Notes: generated from the sequence alone by a model not told the origin. Shown: positions 1 through 7,320, counted from the stretch's first letter. The stretch is 8,910 nucleotides of DNA from Actinomycetota bacterium (GCA_947488645.1 CANLAC010000044.1:1-8910); one strand, 5' to 3'. Translations and numbers: made by a program.

Positions 1-123
1 TTTGCCGCTGGCTTTATTCCAAAGTGGCTAGAAACTAGTGATCTAACTCAAGCCCTCACGGCAGGTGCAGCCCTTGCTGCAAAGTGTGTTTCATCAGTTG
101 GGGCGCGCCCTCCCCTAAATTAA
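1..123 (+). CDS. C-terminal end of a PfkB-family carbohydrate kinase (partial)
   Basis: Only the last 40 codons are in the window, open from the left edge to a TAA at 121-123. The translation begins FAAGFIPKWLE and ends AAKCVSSVGARPPLN. This is the shape of the end of PfkB/ribokinase-family sugar or nucleoside kinases: the helix after the catalytic GAGD motif (which would lie just off the left edge) contains F-x-A-G-F, and the last helix carries a Gly-Ala-Ala repeat followed by V-x-x-x-G-A. These enzymes phosphorylate a sugar hydroxyl with ATP in the cytoplasm. The substrate cannot be told from this fragment. The stop lies 25 bases before parC on the same strand, with no terminator between, so the two genes may be cotranscribed. 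The assignment rests on a short pattern remembered for the family. Confidence 0.72.
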   Translation, partial: FAAGFIPKWLETSDLTQALTAGAALAAKCVSSVGARPPLN

Positions 124-148
124 CGCTTACTCTTGGCAGAATGCCCCA

Positions 149-1681
149 ATGGCAACTGCGAAGACTCCCGCGAAATCTGCGGCTAAAGGTAAGAAACCCG
201 CTGGACCAAAGCCCGGTGAATATCCAGGAAAGATCGTTGACATCGATGTTTCCAAGGAAGTTTCTGATTCCTTTCTTGAATATGCATACTCAGTAATTTA
301 TTCACGCGCACTACCTGATGCGCGTGATGGTTTAAAGCCTGTTCACCGTCGCATCTTGCATCAGATGGCAGATATGGGTCTTCGTCCAGAGCGCGGACAT
401 GTAAAGAGCGCACGTGTTGTTGGTGAAGTAATGGGTAAGTTGCACCCTCACGGTGATGGTGCGATCTATGACGCACTTGTTCGTATGGCGCAAAGTTTTT
501 CTATGGGTTTGCCGTTAATTGATGGTCACGGAAACTTTGGTTCATTAGATGCTGGCCCTGCCGCAATGCGTTATACCGAAGCACGCTTGGCACCTGCTGC
601 AATGTCTATGGTTGCAGAAGCAGATGAGGACACAGTTGATTTTGGTCCTAACTATGACGGTCAGCTCTCTGAACCTGTTGTTTTGCCTGCTGCATATCCA
701 AACCTGCTTGTTAATGGTGGTTCAGGTATTGCTGTTGGTATGGCAACAAACATGGCACCCCACAACTTGGGCGAAGTTATCGCTGCAACTAAGTTTTTAA
801 TTGAAAATCCAACTGCAACGATTAAGCAGTTAATGAAGTTTATTCCAGGCCCAGATTTTCCAACAGGTGGAGAAATTGTTGGGCTAGATGGCGTGCGTGA
901 GGCCTACGCCACCGGTAAGGGATCATTTAAGGTTCGCGCATCTGTTGAAATTGAAAAGGTTTCAACTCGCAAAATGGGTATTGTCATCAAAGAGTTGCCC
1001 TACACAATCGGACCTGAAAAAGTTGTTGAGCGCATCGCAGCCCTCGTTAAAGCTAAAAAGATTCAAGGAATCAGCGACATCATTGATCTTTCTGATGGCC
1101 AGACAGGTACCAACGTTGTTATTGAGATCAAAAATGGTTTTGAGCCTGAAGAGGTTCTAGAGAAGTTGTATGCACTCACTCCTATGGAGGATGCCTTTGC
1201 TATCAACGCAGTTGCACTCGTTAAGGGCAAGCCACAAACTCTTGGACTTAAAGAACTTCTACGAGTCTTTATTGATCACCGCATCGAAGTAGTTCGTCGC
1301 CGCTCTGAATACCGTAAGGCAAAGGCTGAAGGGCGACTTGGTCTTGTTGATGGACTGCTAAAGGCGATTATCGATATCGACAAGGTCATCAAGATTATTC
1401 GCGGTAGCGATGATGCAGCTCAAGCAAAAGATAAGTTGATCAAGGACTTTAAGTTAAATGATGAGCAAGCCACATACATCTTGGATATGCCTCTTCGTCG
1501 TTTAACCAAGATGAGCAAGATTGAACTTGAAACAGAACAAAAGGAGTTAAAGGCGGTGATTGCAGTGCTCACAAAGTTACTTAAGAGCGAAGATGCAATC
1601 AAAGCTCAGGTTTCTGATGAATTAACTGCGGTTGGTAAGTCATTTGCGATAGCCCGACGCACTCGAATTGGTGCTGCTTAA
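149..1681 (+). CDS. parC: DNA topoisomerase IV subunit A, form lacking the C-terminal domain
   Basis: This is the DNA breakage-reunion subunit of a type IIA topoisomerase, which with ParE decatenates and relaxes DNA. Visible features are a Lys/Ala/Pro-rich basic leader (residues 1-28), the conserved FLEYAYSVIYSRALPDARDG block (43-61), the winged-helix HPHGDGAIYD block (99-108), the catalytic Arg141-Tyr142 in AAMRYTEARL, the tower block GGSGIAVGMATNM, and the C-gate coiled coil with LDMPLRRLT near residue 445. The protein is 510 residues long and stops at RRTRIGAA, the point where the beta-pinwheel domain normally begins; the usual family length is about 750-850. No frame-shifted remnant follows, because the next gene begins 21 bases on. 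ParC is preferred over GyrA because of close similarity to actinobacterial ParC and the nearby parE; the diagnostic GyrA box would lie in the missing domain. There is no in-frame start upstream of the ATG at 149, and no strong Shine-Dalgarno. Confidence 0.93.
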   Translation: MATAKTPAKSAAKGKKPAGPKPGEYPGKIVDIDVSKEVSDSFLEYAYSVIYSRALPDARDGLKPVHRRILHQMADMGLRPERGHVKSARVVGEVMGKLHPHGDGAIYDALVRMAQSFSMGLPLIDGHGNFGSLDAGPAAMRYTEARLAPAAMSMVAEADEDTVDFGPNYDGQLSEPVVLPAAYPNLLVNGGSGIAVGMATNMAPHNLGEVIAATKFLIENPTATIKQLMKFIPGPDFPTGGEIVGLDGVREAYATGKGSFKVRASVEIEKVSTRKMGIVIKELPYTIGPEKVVERIAALVKAKKIQGISDIIDLSDGQTGTNVVIEIKNGFEPEEVLEKLYALTPMEDAFAINAVALVKGKPQTLGLKELLRVFIDHRIEVVRRRSEYRKAKAEGRLGLVDGLLKAIIDIDKVIKIIRGSDDAAQAKDKLIKDFKLNDEQATYILDMPLRRLTKMSKIELETEQKELKAVIAVLTKLLKSEDAIKAQVSDELTAVGKSFAIARRTRIGAA

Positions 1682-1702
1682 ACCCAGCCGATAGACTCGG
1701 GT

Positions 1703-3301
1703 GTGATTTCAACCCAAGCCCTCGAATTACGTGCAGGTGCGCGCCTTTTAGTTAAGGGTGTAACTGTGCGTATTAACAGTGGTGACCGCATTGGTTTTGT
1801 GGGTCGAAACGGTGCTGGCAAATCAACTCTTGCAAAAGTCTTAGCTGGTGAAAATATGCCAGCAGGGGGTGCGGTAAATCGCACAGGAAAAATTGGTTAC
1901 CTACCCCAAGATCCTCGTACCGGAAATGAACCTGGCACAGTGATCGATCGAATTCTCTCTGCGCGCGACCTTGATCAGATTGCTTCGCGCATGCGCGCAG
2001 TTGAAGAGGAAATGGCAACTGCCCAAGATGAAGCACTTGAAAAAGCGATGGAACGTTATGGTCGCGTTGAATCTGAGTTCTCTGCTGCCGGTGGATATGC
2101 AGCAACTGCAGAGGCCGAAGCAATTGCAACTTCACTTGGTGTGTCAGAGGCTGTCTTTGGAAATGAACTGTCAACTCTTTCTGGTGGCCAGCGCCGCCGT
2201 ATTGAGCTAGCTCGTATTCTCTTTAGTGGCGCTGAGACTTTGCTACTGGATGAGCCAACTAACCACTTAGATGCTGACTCCGTTGTTTGGTTGCGCGAAT
2301 TTTTGTCTAAGTATTCTGGCGGATTAGTAATTATTTCCCACGATGTGAACTTAATCGAAACAGTTGTGAACAAGGTGTTCTACCTAGATGCCAACCGTAA
2401 CTGCATCGATGTTTATAACCTGGGGTGGAAGGCATACCTACTACAGCGCGAGCAAGATGAACATCGCCGCAAGAAAGAGCGTGCCAACGCTGAAAAGCGT
2501 GCAGAGATTTTGCAGAAGCAGGGCGAGAAGATGCGCGCAAAGGCATCTAAGGCAACTGCGGCTCAAGGCATGTTACGTCGTGCTGAAAAACTACGTAGCG
2601 GCCTTGATGATGTTCGAGTCGCAGACAAGGTTGCACGGCTTCGCTTCCCAACTCCTGCCCCATGTGGCAAGACTCCACTATCTGGTGAAGAGTTATCAAA
2701 GAACTACGGATCACTTGAAATCTTTACCGATGTTTCTTGTGTGATTGATAAGGGATCTCGCGTTGTAATCCTTGGCCTAAACGGTGCGGGCAAGACAACA
2801 CTTCTTCGTATTTTGGCTGGTGAACTTGAATCAGATACTGGAAAAGTTGAACATGGCCACGGCCTAAAGATCGGTTACTACGCCCAGGAGCATGAATCAC
2901 TTGATTTTGAACGCACAATTTTAGAGAACATGATGTCTGCAACCCCAGATATTGCTGAACCAGAGGCGCGAACCACACTGGGTTCTTTTCTATTTGTTGG
3001 CGATGATGTTCACAAACCAGTAAAGGTTTTGTCAGGTGGCGAGCGAACACGTTTAGCGCTAGCTGTTTTGGTTGTATCTGCAGCAAATGTTTTGTTACTT
3101 GATGAGCCAACAAATAACTTAGATCCAGCATCACGTGCCGAAATTCTTGGAGCATTATCAGAGTATCAAGGCTCTGTCATCATGGTTTCTCACGATGAAG
3201 GCGCTGTGCAAGCACTTAAGCCTGAGCGAGTTATCTTGTTGCCAGATGGCGATGAGGATTTGTGGAAAGAGGAGTACTTCGACCTAGTCTCTATTGACTA
3301 A
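1703..3301 (+). CDS. ABC-F family ATPase (Rv1473-like, ribosome-associated)
   Basis: This is a soluble protein of 532 residues with two ATP-binding cassettes and no membrane segment, the ABC-F plan. Members bind the ribosomal E site as translation factors or antibiotic-protection proteins; they are not transporters. Cassette 1 has Walker A GRNGAGKST (34-42), signature LSGGQ (159-163), Walker B LLLDEPTNHLD (180-190) and the H-loop His in ISHD (about 213). A charged, Lys/Arg-rich linker runs from about 240 to 315. Cassette 2 has Walker A GLNGAGKTT (358-366), LSGGE (443-447), LLLDEPTNNLD (464-474) and VSHD (His497). The whole chain resembles, from memory, mycobacterial Rv1473 and Streptomyces homologues, including the MISxxxLELRAGAR start, which supports the GTG at 1703. 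A TANNNT hexamer (1692-1697) ends 5 bases before the GTG and no Shine-Dalgarno is clear, so an additional leaderless transcript is possible. The gene follows parC by 21 bases. Resistance function is unproven. Confidence 0.92.
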   Translation: MISTQALELRAGARLLVKGVTVRINSGDRIGFVGRNGAGKSTLAKVLAGENMPAGGAVNRTGKIGYLPQDPRTGNEPGTVIDRILSARDLDQIASRMRAVEEEMATAQDEALEKAMERYGRVESEFSAAGGYAATAEAEAIATSLGVSEAVFGNELSTLSGGQRRRIELARILFSGAETLLLDEPTNHLDADSVVWLREFLSKYSGGLVIISHDVNLIETVVNKVFYLDANRNCIDVYNLGWKAYLLQREQDEHRRKKERANAEKRAEILQKQGEKMRAKASKATAAQGMLRRAEKLRSGLDDVRVADKVARLRFPTPAPCGKTPLSGEELSKNYGSLEIFTDVSCVIDKGSRVVILGLNGAGKTTLLRILAGELESDTGKVEHGHGLKIGYYAQEHESLDFERTILENMMSATPDIAEPEARTTLGSFLFVGDDVHKPVKVLSGGERTRLALAVLVVSAANVLLLDEPTNNLDPASRAEILGALSEYQGSVIMVSHDEGAVQALKPERVILLPDGDEDLWKEEYFDLVSID

Positions 3302-5202
3302 GGTTTGCTTACTTTTACTGTGTCACCATTTTGATCGCGAGAGATAACTTCAATTCGCAAACCATCAACTGTAATCACATCACCAACGCGAAGTGCGGCA
3401 TCAGTAAATTGTGGATCTGTTGAACCAGGTCGACGTTGAACTTTCCAGCCACCCTTAATTGATTGAATTGTCATATCAACTGTATACACAAGGGTGCCCT
3501 CCTGGGATGGGGTCAAAACATCGAAGCCCTCATTACGACGAGACTCTATAACTAAAATCTTTGAACTAGATAGTCTTACGACAATTGCCTTTGTTAGATC
3601 ATTGACTCTCTCAATTGGATTTATCAGCTGAGTTACCCCAGTTGAAGTTATATCGACAACATTTACACAATTAATTTGAGAATCAGTTAACCATCCCAGT
3701 AAATACCTATTCCACGAGTTCAACTCAGTTGCACCAATAGACCAGTTATTTGACATCAAATCCCATGTGCCATAAACAGCATCACCTGGACTTACATACA
3801 AATCATGCAAACCAAATAGGTGGCCGGTTTCATGTGAAATCCAACGCCAAGGAGATCCTCCTGCTGTGTTATGCCATGCATCTGCTCCAGATAAAGTTAT
3901 ATTCGTAACGGGGCCATCATTTGTCGAAATACCCGCAGAGTTAAGCGGTCCTGCAGGGCCATAGGCAATTGATGCCCGAGGAATTTCACGTGGGCTCAAG
4001 ACGTAAACAACATCAAATTGTGAGTAATCAACCAGTGGATCAGCGGTCTCGATTGCCAATTTCCAATAAGAATAAGCATCCCCCTGATTCCAGGTACCCA
4101 ATTTATGAAAGGTTGAACTAACGGGCATGCGAACCCAGTTTTTCAATACCTGATAATCGAATTTAACTTTGTTGCCTGACATTTTATAGAAGAAATCATT
4201 CTGGCCATCAGTCATAGGTGTGAATTCCTCAGCAGGTGGCCTTTGTCCCACAACATCTGCAAAATCGACAGGGACGATCAGAGCCTTGATAGTCCCAAAA
4301 CTTGGCAGGCGTCCAGGTGCTTTCGGAAATCCCACCTGCATTTGTAAGTTGCTCGTTTGATCTAAAAGTTGGCATTGTGTAGTGGGAACATATTTGTTTT
4401 CAGTAGCTACGCTAGGTAAATCGACGGTAACGGTGAAAAATCCATTGCTATTCACACTCAAACCTGAAATCGAAAGAACGCCAGAATTACTTACTGACGC
4501 TGTGTATCGCTTCCGAACGAATTGGATTTGATTTGGTTCCACAATATCAAATAGATAATTGCCTGAAACTAGGTTCGCGTAGAAACTACCATCACTATTT
4601 GCTGGATAAAATTTCCATTCCCCACCCGAAATCTGAACATAAACGCCTGGTGATCCTGCTTTAATTTTTTTATTCTGTGGGTTGAATATCCAAAGCTTTA
4701 CATTTGTTCCAGCTGGAGCGGCTTGAACTGAGACTGGAAGATCAAAACTCTGTTCAAGATTTTTGGGGGTTCCACCAGGGCCTCCCGAATACACGGTCAT
4801 ACCTTTTACAGGTGGGGGAATAGCTCCACTTGGTGTTGGTGTTGGTGTTGGTGTTGGTGTTGGAGTTGGTGTTGGTGTTGGTGTTGGTGTTGGTGTTGGT
4901 GTTGGAGTTGGTGTTGGTGTTGGTGTTGGTGTTGGGGTTGGTGTTGGTGTTGGAGTTGGAGTTGGAGTTGGAGTTGGCGTTGGAGATGCAGATGGAGTTG
5001 CCTTTGGAATTACAGCAACTGGCTTACTCCACACAAGTTTCTTGCCAGATTTTACGCAGGTAAATTTGTTTGATTTATAAGTTTGCTTTTGCCCAAGCTT
5101 GCTACATGCTTTTCCAGCCACAGGTGCTGCTGCATTACTGGCGGGAACAATAAGAAAACCAACGCTCAAGACAAGAATTGCTATGTAGGCTCTCCGGCGC
5201 AT
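3298..5202 (-). CDS. Secreted M6-family zinc metalloprotease with a long Thr-Pro linker
   Basis: This is a probable exported endopeptidase. Numbering here counts from a TTG at 5208; the ATG at 5202 (residue 3) is preferred. A Sec signal peptide is clear: Arg-Arg-Arg, a hydrophobic core, then ASNA with likely cleavage near residue 26. Next is a small two-cysteine segment (Cys35, Cys51, ending GKKLVW at 60), then 25 Thr-Pro pairs (77-126), then a Gly-rich beta-type region (about 137-270). The catalytic domain carries HETGHLFGLHD: His459, Glu460 and His463 form the zinc motif, and Asp469 is the probable third ligand. It is followed by YGTWDLM (479-485) and LNSWNRYLLGWL, typical of M6 (immune inhibitor A-like) peptidases. 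Two further cysteines (279, 514) could pair. No sortase motif or C-terminal membrane anchor is seen, so release or non-covalent wall binding is likely. The gene lies 26 bases downstream of parE, overlaps the convergent ABC-F stop by 4 bases, and looks AT-richer than its neighbours by eye. The substrate is unknown. Confidence 0.88.
   Translation of the reverse strand: MRRRAYIAILVLSVGFLIVPASNAAAPVAGKACSKLGQKQTYKSNKFTCVKSGKKLVWSKPVAVIPKATPSASPTPTPTPTPTPTPTPTPTPTPTPTPTPTPTPTPTPTPTPTPTPTPTPTPTPSGAIPPPVKGMTVYSGGPGGTPKNLEQSFDLPVSVQAAPAGTNVKLWIFNPQNKKIKAGSPGVYVQISGGEWKFYPANSDGSFYANLVSGNYLFDIVEPNQIQFVRKRYTASVSNSGVLSISGLSVNSNGFFTVTVDLPSVATENKYVPTTQCQLLDQTSNLQMQVGFPKAPGRLPSFGTIKALIVPVDFADVVGQRPPAEEFTPMTDGQNDFFYKMSGNKVKFDYQVLKNWVRMPVSSTFHKLGTWNQGDAYSYWKLAIETADPLVDYSQFDVVYVLSPREIPRASIAYGPAGPLNSAGISTNDGPVTNITLSGADAWHNTAGGSPWRWISHETGHLFGLHDLYVSPGDAVYGTWDLMSNNWSIGATELNSWNRYLLGWLTDSQINCVNVVDITSTGVTQLINPIERVNDLTKAIVVRLSSSKILVIESRRNEGFDVLTPSQEGTLVYTVDMTIQSIKGGWKVQRRPGSTDPQFTDAALRVGDVITVDGLRIEVISRDQNGDTVKVSKP
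4831..4980 (-). repeat. Hexanucleotide tandem repeat, 25 units, encoding (Thr-Pro)25
   Basis: Twenty-five contiguous 6-base units lie inside the protease gene. The plus-strand unit is TGGTGT, read on the coding strand as ACACCA (Thr-Pro). Counting along the plus strand, units 6, 13 and 21-24 are TGGAGT, unit 18 is TGGGGT and unit 25 is TGGCGT; the other 17 are identical. Every variant is a synonymous third-position change of the Thr codon, so the dipeptide is preserved exactly. Because the unit is two codons long, gain or loss of units keeps the frame. Degenerate Ser-Pro/Ser-Ala units border the N-terminal side. The tract most likely encodes an extended, rigid, possibly O-glycosylated linker between the N-terminal segment and the catalytic part. 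Confidence 0.97.
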
Positions 5203-5211
5203 TCCCAAAGG

Positions 5212-5239
5212 ATAGTAGGAATTAAGCCTTAAGCGTCGA
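5212..5239 (-). promoter_or_regulatory. Candidate promoter for the secreted protease gene
   Basis: On the minus strand a -10-like TACTAT occupies 5217-5212. A -35-like TCGACG (4 of 6 matches to TTGACA) occupies 5239-5234, with a 16-base spacer. The -10 ends 9 bases before the preferred ATG at 5202 and no Shine-Dalgarno is visible, which would fit a leaderless or nearly leaderless transcript, common in actinobacteria. The -35 lies inside the last codons of parE. The gene could equally be read through from parE. Confidence 0.4.
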
Positions 5240-7310
5240 TGTGCTCGCGATCGATTTCAGCGTTAGCAATGAATTCTTTACGTGGAGCCACATCACTACC
5301 CATCAATAGTTCAAACATTGCCTCTGACGCAGCAGCATCTGAGACAGTTATGCGGCGCAATGTGCGAGCATCTGGATCCATTGTTGTTTCACGAAGCTGA
5401 TCTGCATCCATTTCACCTAGGCCTTTGTAACGCTGAATTGGTTCCTTCCAGCGCTTGCCGGTTTTTTTAAGATCTGCAGTTACCTTCTTCATCTCATCAT
5501 CACTGTATGTGTAGATGTATTCGCCCTTTTTGCCTCCCCCGCCCATTACTTCGATGCGGTGCAGCGGTGGAATTGCAGCAAATACGCGGCCTGAATCAAT
5601 CAGTGGACGCATGTAGCGATACATCAGGGTCAATAACAAACAACGAATGTGTGCGCCATCAACGTCAGCATCTGACATCAAAATAATGCGGCCATAGCGT
5701 GCTTCATCTAATTCAAAAGACTTTCCAGAACCAGCACCAATTACCTGAATAATCGAGCCACACTCTTTATCTTCAAGCATCTGCGATAGCGATGCTTTTT
5801 GCACATTAAGAATTTTGCCTCGAATAGGCAGGATTGCTTGGAACTCGCTGTTACGCGCAGCCTTTGTTGTGCCAAGGGCTGAGTCACCTTCCACGATGAA
5901 CAACTCAGTGCGTGTTACATCCTCTGAGCGACAATCTGAGAGCTTTGTAGGAAGAGAAGAGGATTCCAGTGCGTTCTTGCGACGCTGTAGATCCTTGTGA
6001 GCACGCGCACTAATACGTGTGCGAGATGCTGCTGCAATCTTTTCTAGAACAAGTCGACCATTTGCCTTATCAATGCGCTTTGTGGTGTTGAAGTATTCCT
6101 TCATTTTATCTGCCACAACGGCTGAAACAATTCGTGTGGCTGCTGCAGTTCCTAGAACTTCCTTTGTCTGACCCTCAAACTGTGGTTCAGACATACGAAC
6201 TGTAATCACGGCAGTTAATCCTTCAAGAATGTCATCTTTAATAACATCTGCTTCTTTATTTGCCAAAGTCTTCGTAGATCTCAACGCTTCATTGATCACC
6301 TTAACAAGTGAGCGTTCAAAACCAAGAACGTGAGTTCCACCTTTAGGGGTTGCAATGATGTTTACAAATGAGCGCTGTGTGGTCTCAAAGCCATTGCCCC
6401 ACTTCATCGCGATATCAACTTCCATATCGCGCTCTACCTCAGTAGAAACCATATGGCCCTTGTCATCTAGAACAGGAACTGTCTCCTGGTAGTGACCGGT
6501 GCCGTAAATACGAACGACATCGCCAACAGCCTCATCTGGCTGCAGATAATTACAGTATTCAGTAATACCGCTCTTGTGGAAGAAGGTTTCAGTTGTCTTT
6601 GTCTTAGTGCGATTGTCATTAACAATCAGTGTTAAACCAGGTACTAAATACGATGTTTGACGCGCACGTGCGTAAATTTCTTCTAGATCAAGCTCTGCCT
6701 CTTTTAGGAAAATCTGGCGATCACTCCACCACTTAATACGTGTGCCAGTTACCTTGGATGAAATCTTTCCGATGACACGCAAACCTGATTTTGGTTCAAA
6801 GGGTGCCTTGGGGCCATCGCCATCAAAAATACCTGCAGTTCCGCGTTGGAATGACATCCAATAAATCTTTCCATCGCGATCAACTTCTGCATCAAGGCGG
6901 GAGGCAAGTGCGTTCACAACAGATGCACCAACACCGTGGAGACCACCGGAGGCAGCGTATGAACCACCACCAAATTTTCCACCAGCATGTAATTTTGTAA
7001 GAACAACTTCAACACCAGTTAAGCCAGTCTTTTGTTCCTTATCAACTGGAATACCGCGACCATCATCATGGACTTCAACAGAACCATCGGATTCAAGATT
7101 AATTTCAATTTTCTTACAATGGCCAGCCAGAGATTCATCGACAGAGTTATCAATGATTTCCCACAAGCAGTGCATGAGGCCACGTGAATCGGTTGAACCG
7201 ATATACATTCCTGGGCGTTTGCGAACTGCATCTAGACCTTCGAGTACTGCAAGGTCCTTTGCTGTATAACTATCTTGCAAAGGGGTCGCAGTTACATCTT
7301 TTTCGGCCAT
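5229..7310 (-). CDS. parE: DNA topoisomerase IV subunit B
   Basis: This is the ATPase subunit of topoisomerase IV, partner of the ParC in this window; ATP binding closes its N-gate for strand passage. Numbering counts from a GTG at 7334. The GHKL ATPase domain shows Asn63 (EIIDNSVDE), DDGRGIP (90-96) and the ATP lid GGLHGVGASVVNA (130-142). The transducer domain follows. The TOPRIM domain has VEGDSALG (Glu482) and MSDADVDG (Asp555, Asp557). The C-terminal YKGLGEMDADQL block (about 636-647) ends with the typical TMDP and RTLRRITV. The chain is near full family length and closely resembles remembered Streptomyces ParE, including EGDSALGT in place of gyrase EGDSAGG. The start at ATG 7310 (MAEKDV) is preferred because the extra residues MMAITFGL look unlike family starts and their DNA contains a -10-like TATAAC. 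ATG 7331 or GTG 7334, preceded by AAAAGGGG, remain alternatives. Confidence 0.93.
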   Translation of the reverse strand: MAEKDVTATPLQDSYTAKDLAVLEGLDAVRKRPGMYIGSTDSRGLMHCLWEIIDNSVDESLAGHCKKIEINLESDGSVEVHDDGRGIPVDKEQKTGLTGVEVVLTKLHAGGKFGGGSYAASGGLHGVGASVVNALASRLDAEVDRDGKIYWMSFQRGTAGIFDGDGPKAPFEPKSGLRVIGKISSKVTGTRIKWWSDRQIFLKEAELDLEEIYARARQTSYLVPGLTLIVNDNRTKTKTTETFFHKSGITEYCNYLQPDEAVGDVVRIYGTGHYQETVPVLDDKGHMVSTEVERDMEVDIAMKWGNGFETTQRSFVNIIATPKGGTHVLGFERSLVKVINEALRSTKTLANKEADVIKDDILEGLTAVITVRMSEPQFEGQTKEVLGTAAATRIVSAVVADKMKEYFNTTKRIDKANGRLVLEKIAAASRTRISARAHKDLQRRKNALESSSLPTKLSDCRSEDVTRTELFIVEGDSALGTTKAARNSEFQAILPIRGKILNVQKASLSQMLEDKECGSIIQVIGAGSGKSFELDEARYGRIILMSDADVDGAHIRCLLLTLMYRYMRPLIDSGRVFAAIPPLHRIEVMGGGGKKGEYIYTYSDDEMKKVTADLKKTGKRWKEPIQRYKGLGEMDADQLRETTMDPDARTLRRITVSDAAASEAMFELLMGSDVAPRKEFIANAEIDREHIDA

Positions 7311-7320
7311 GAGGCCAAAG

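Noticed and set aside
128..133. TACTCT as a -10 element for parC
   Set aside because: It fits TANNNT but has no -35 at a usable distance, and the geometry points to an out-of-frame ATG at 141. Cotranscription with the upstream kinase is simpler.
84..296. Short plus-strand ORF at the parC start
   Set aside because: It overlaps the kinase tail and the parC N-terminus in another frame and encodes no recognisable motif.
1692..1697. TAGACT as a -10 element for a leaderless ABC-F transcript
   Set aside because: The spacing to the GTG is right but the only -35-like sequence (TTGGTG) matches three of six positions; noted in the gene entry only.
1660..1703. Frameshift or premature stop removing the ParC C-terminal domain
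   Set aside because: Only 21 bases separate the stop from an intact ABC-F gene, so no remnant of a C-terminal domain exists here; domain absence is the better explanation.
4831..4980. CRISPR-like or satellite non-coding array
   Set aside because: Units are 6 bases without spacers, all in frame and coding Thr-Pro inside a full-length protease gene.
4763..5080. Plus-strand frames reading Gly-Val and Leu-Val repeats across the hexamer tract
   Set aside because: They are antisense readings of the Thr-Pro repeat in the protease gene, which has a signal peptide and catalytic motifs; they have no family features or start signals.
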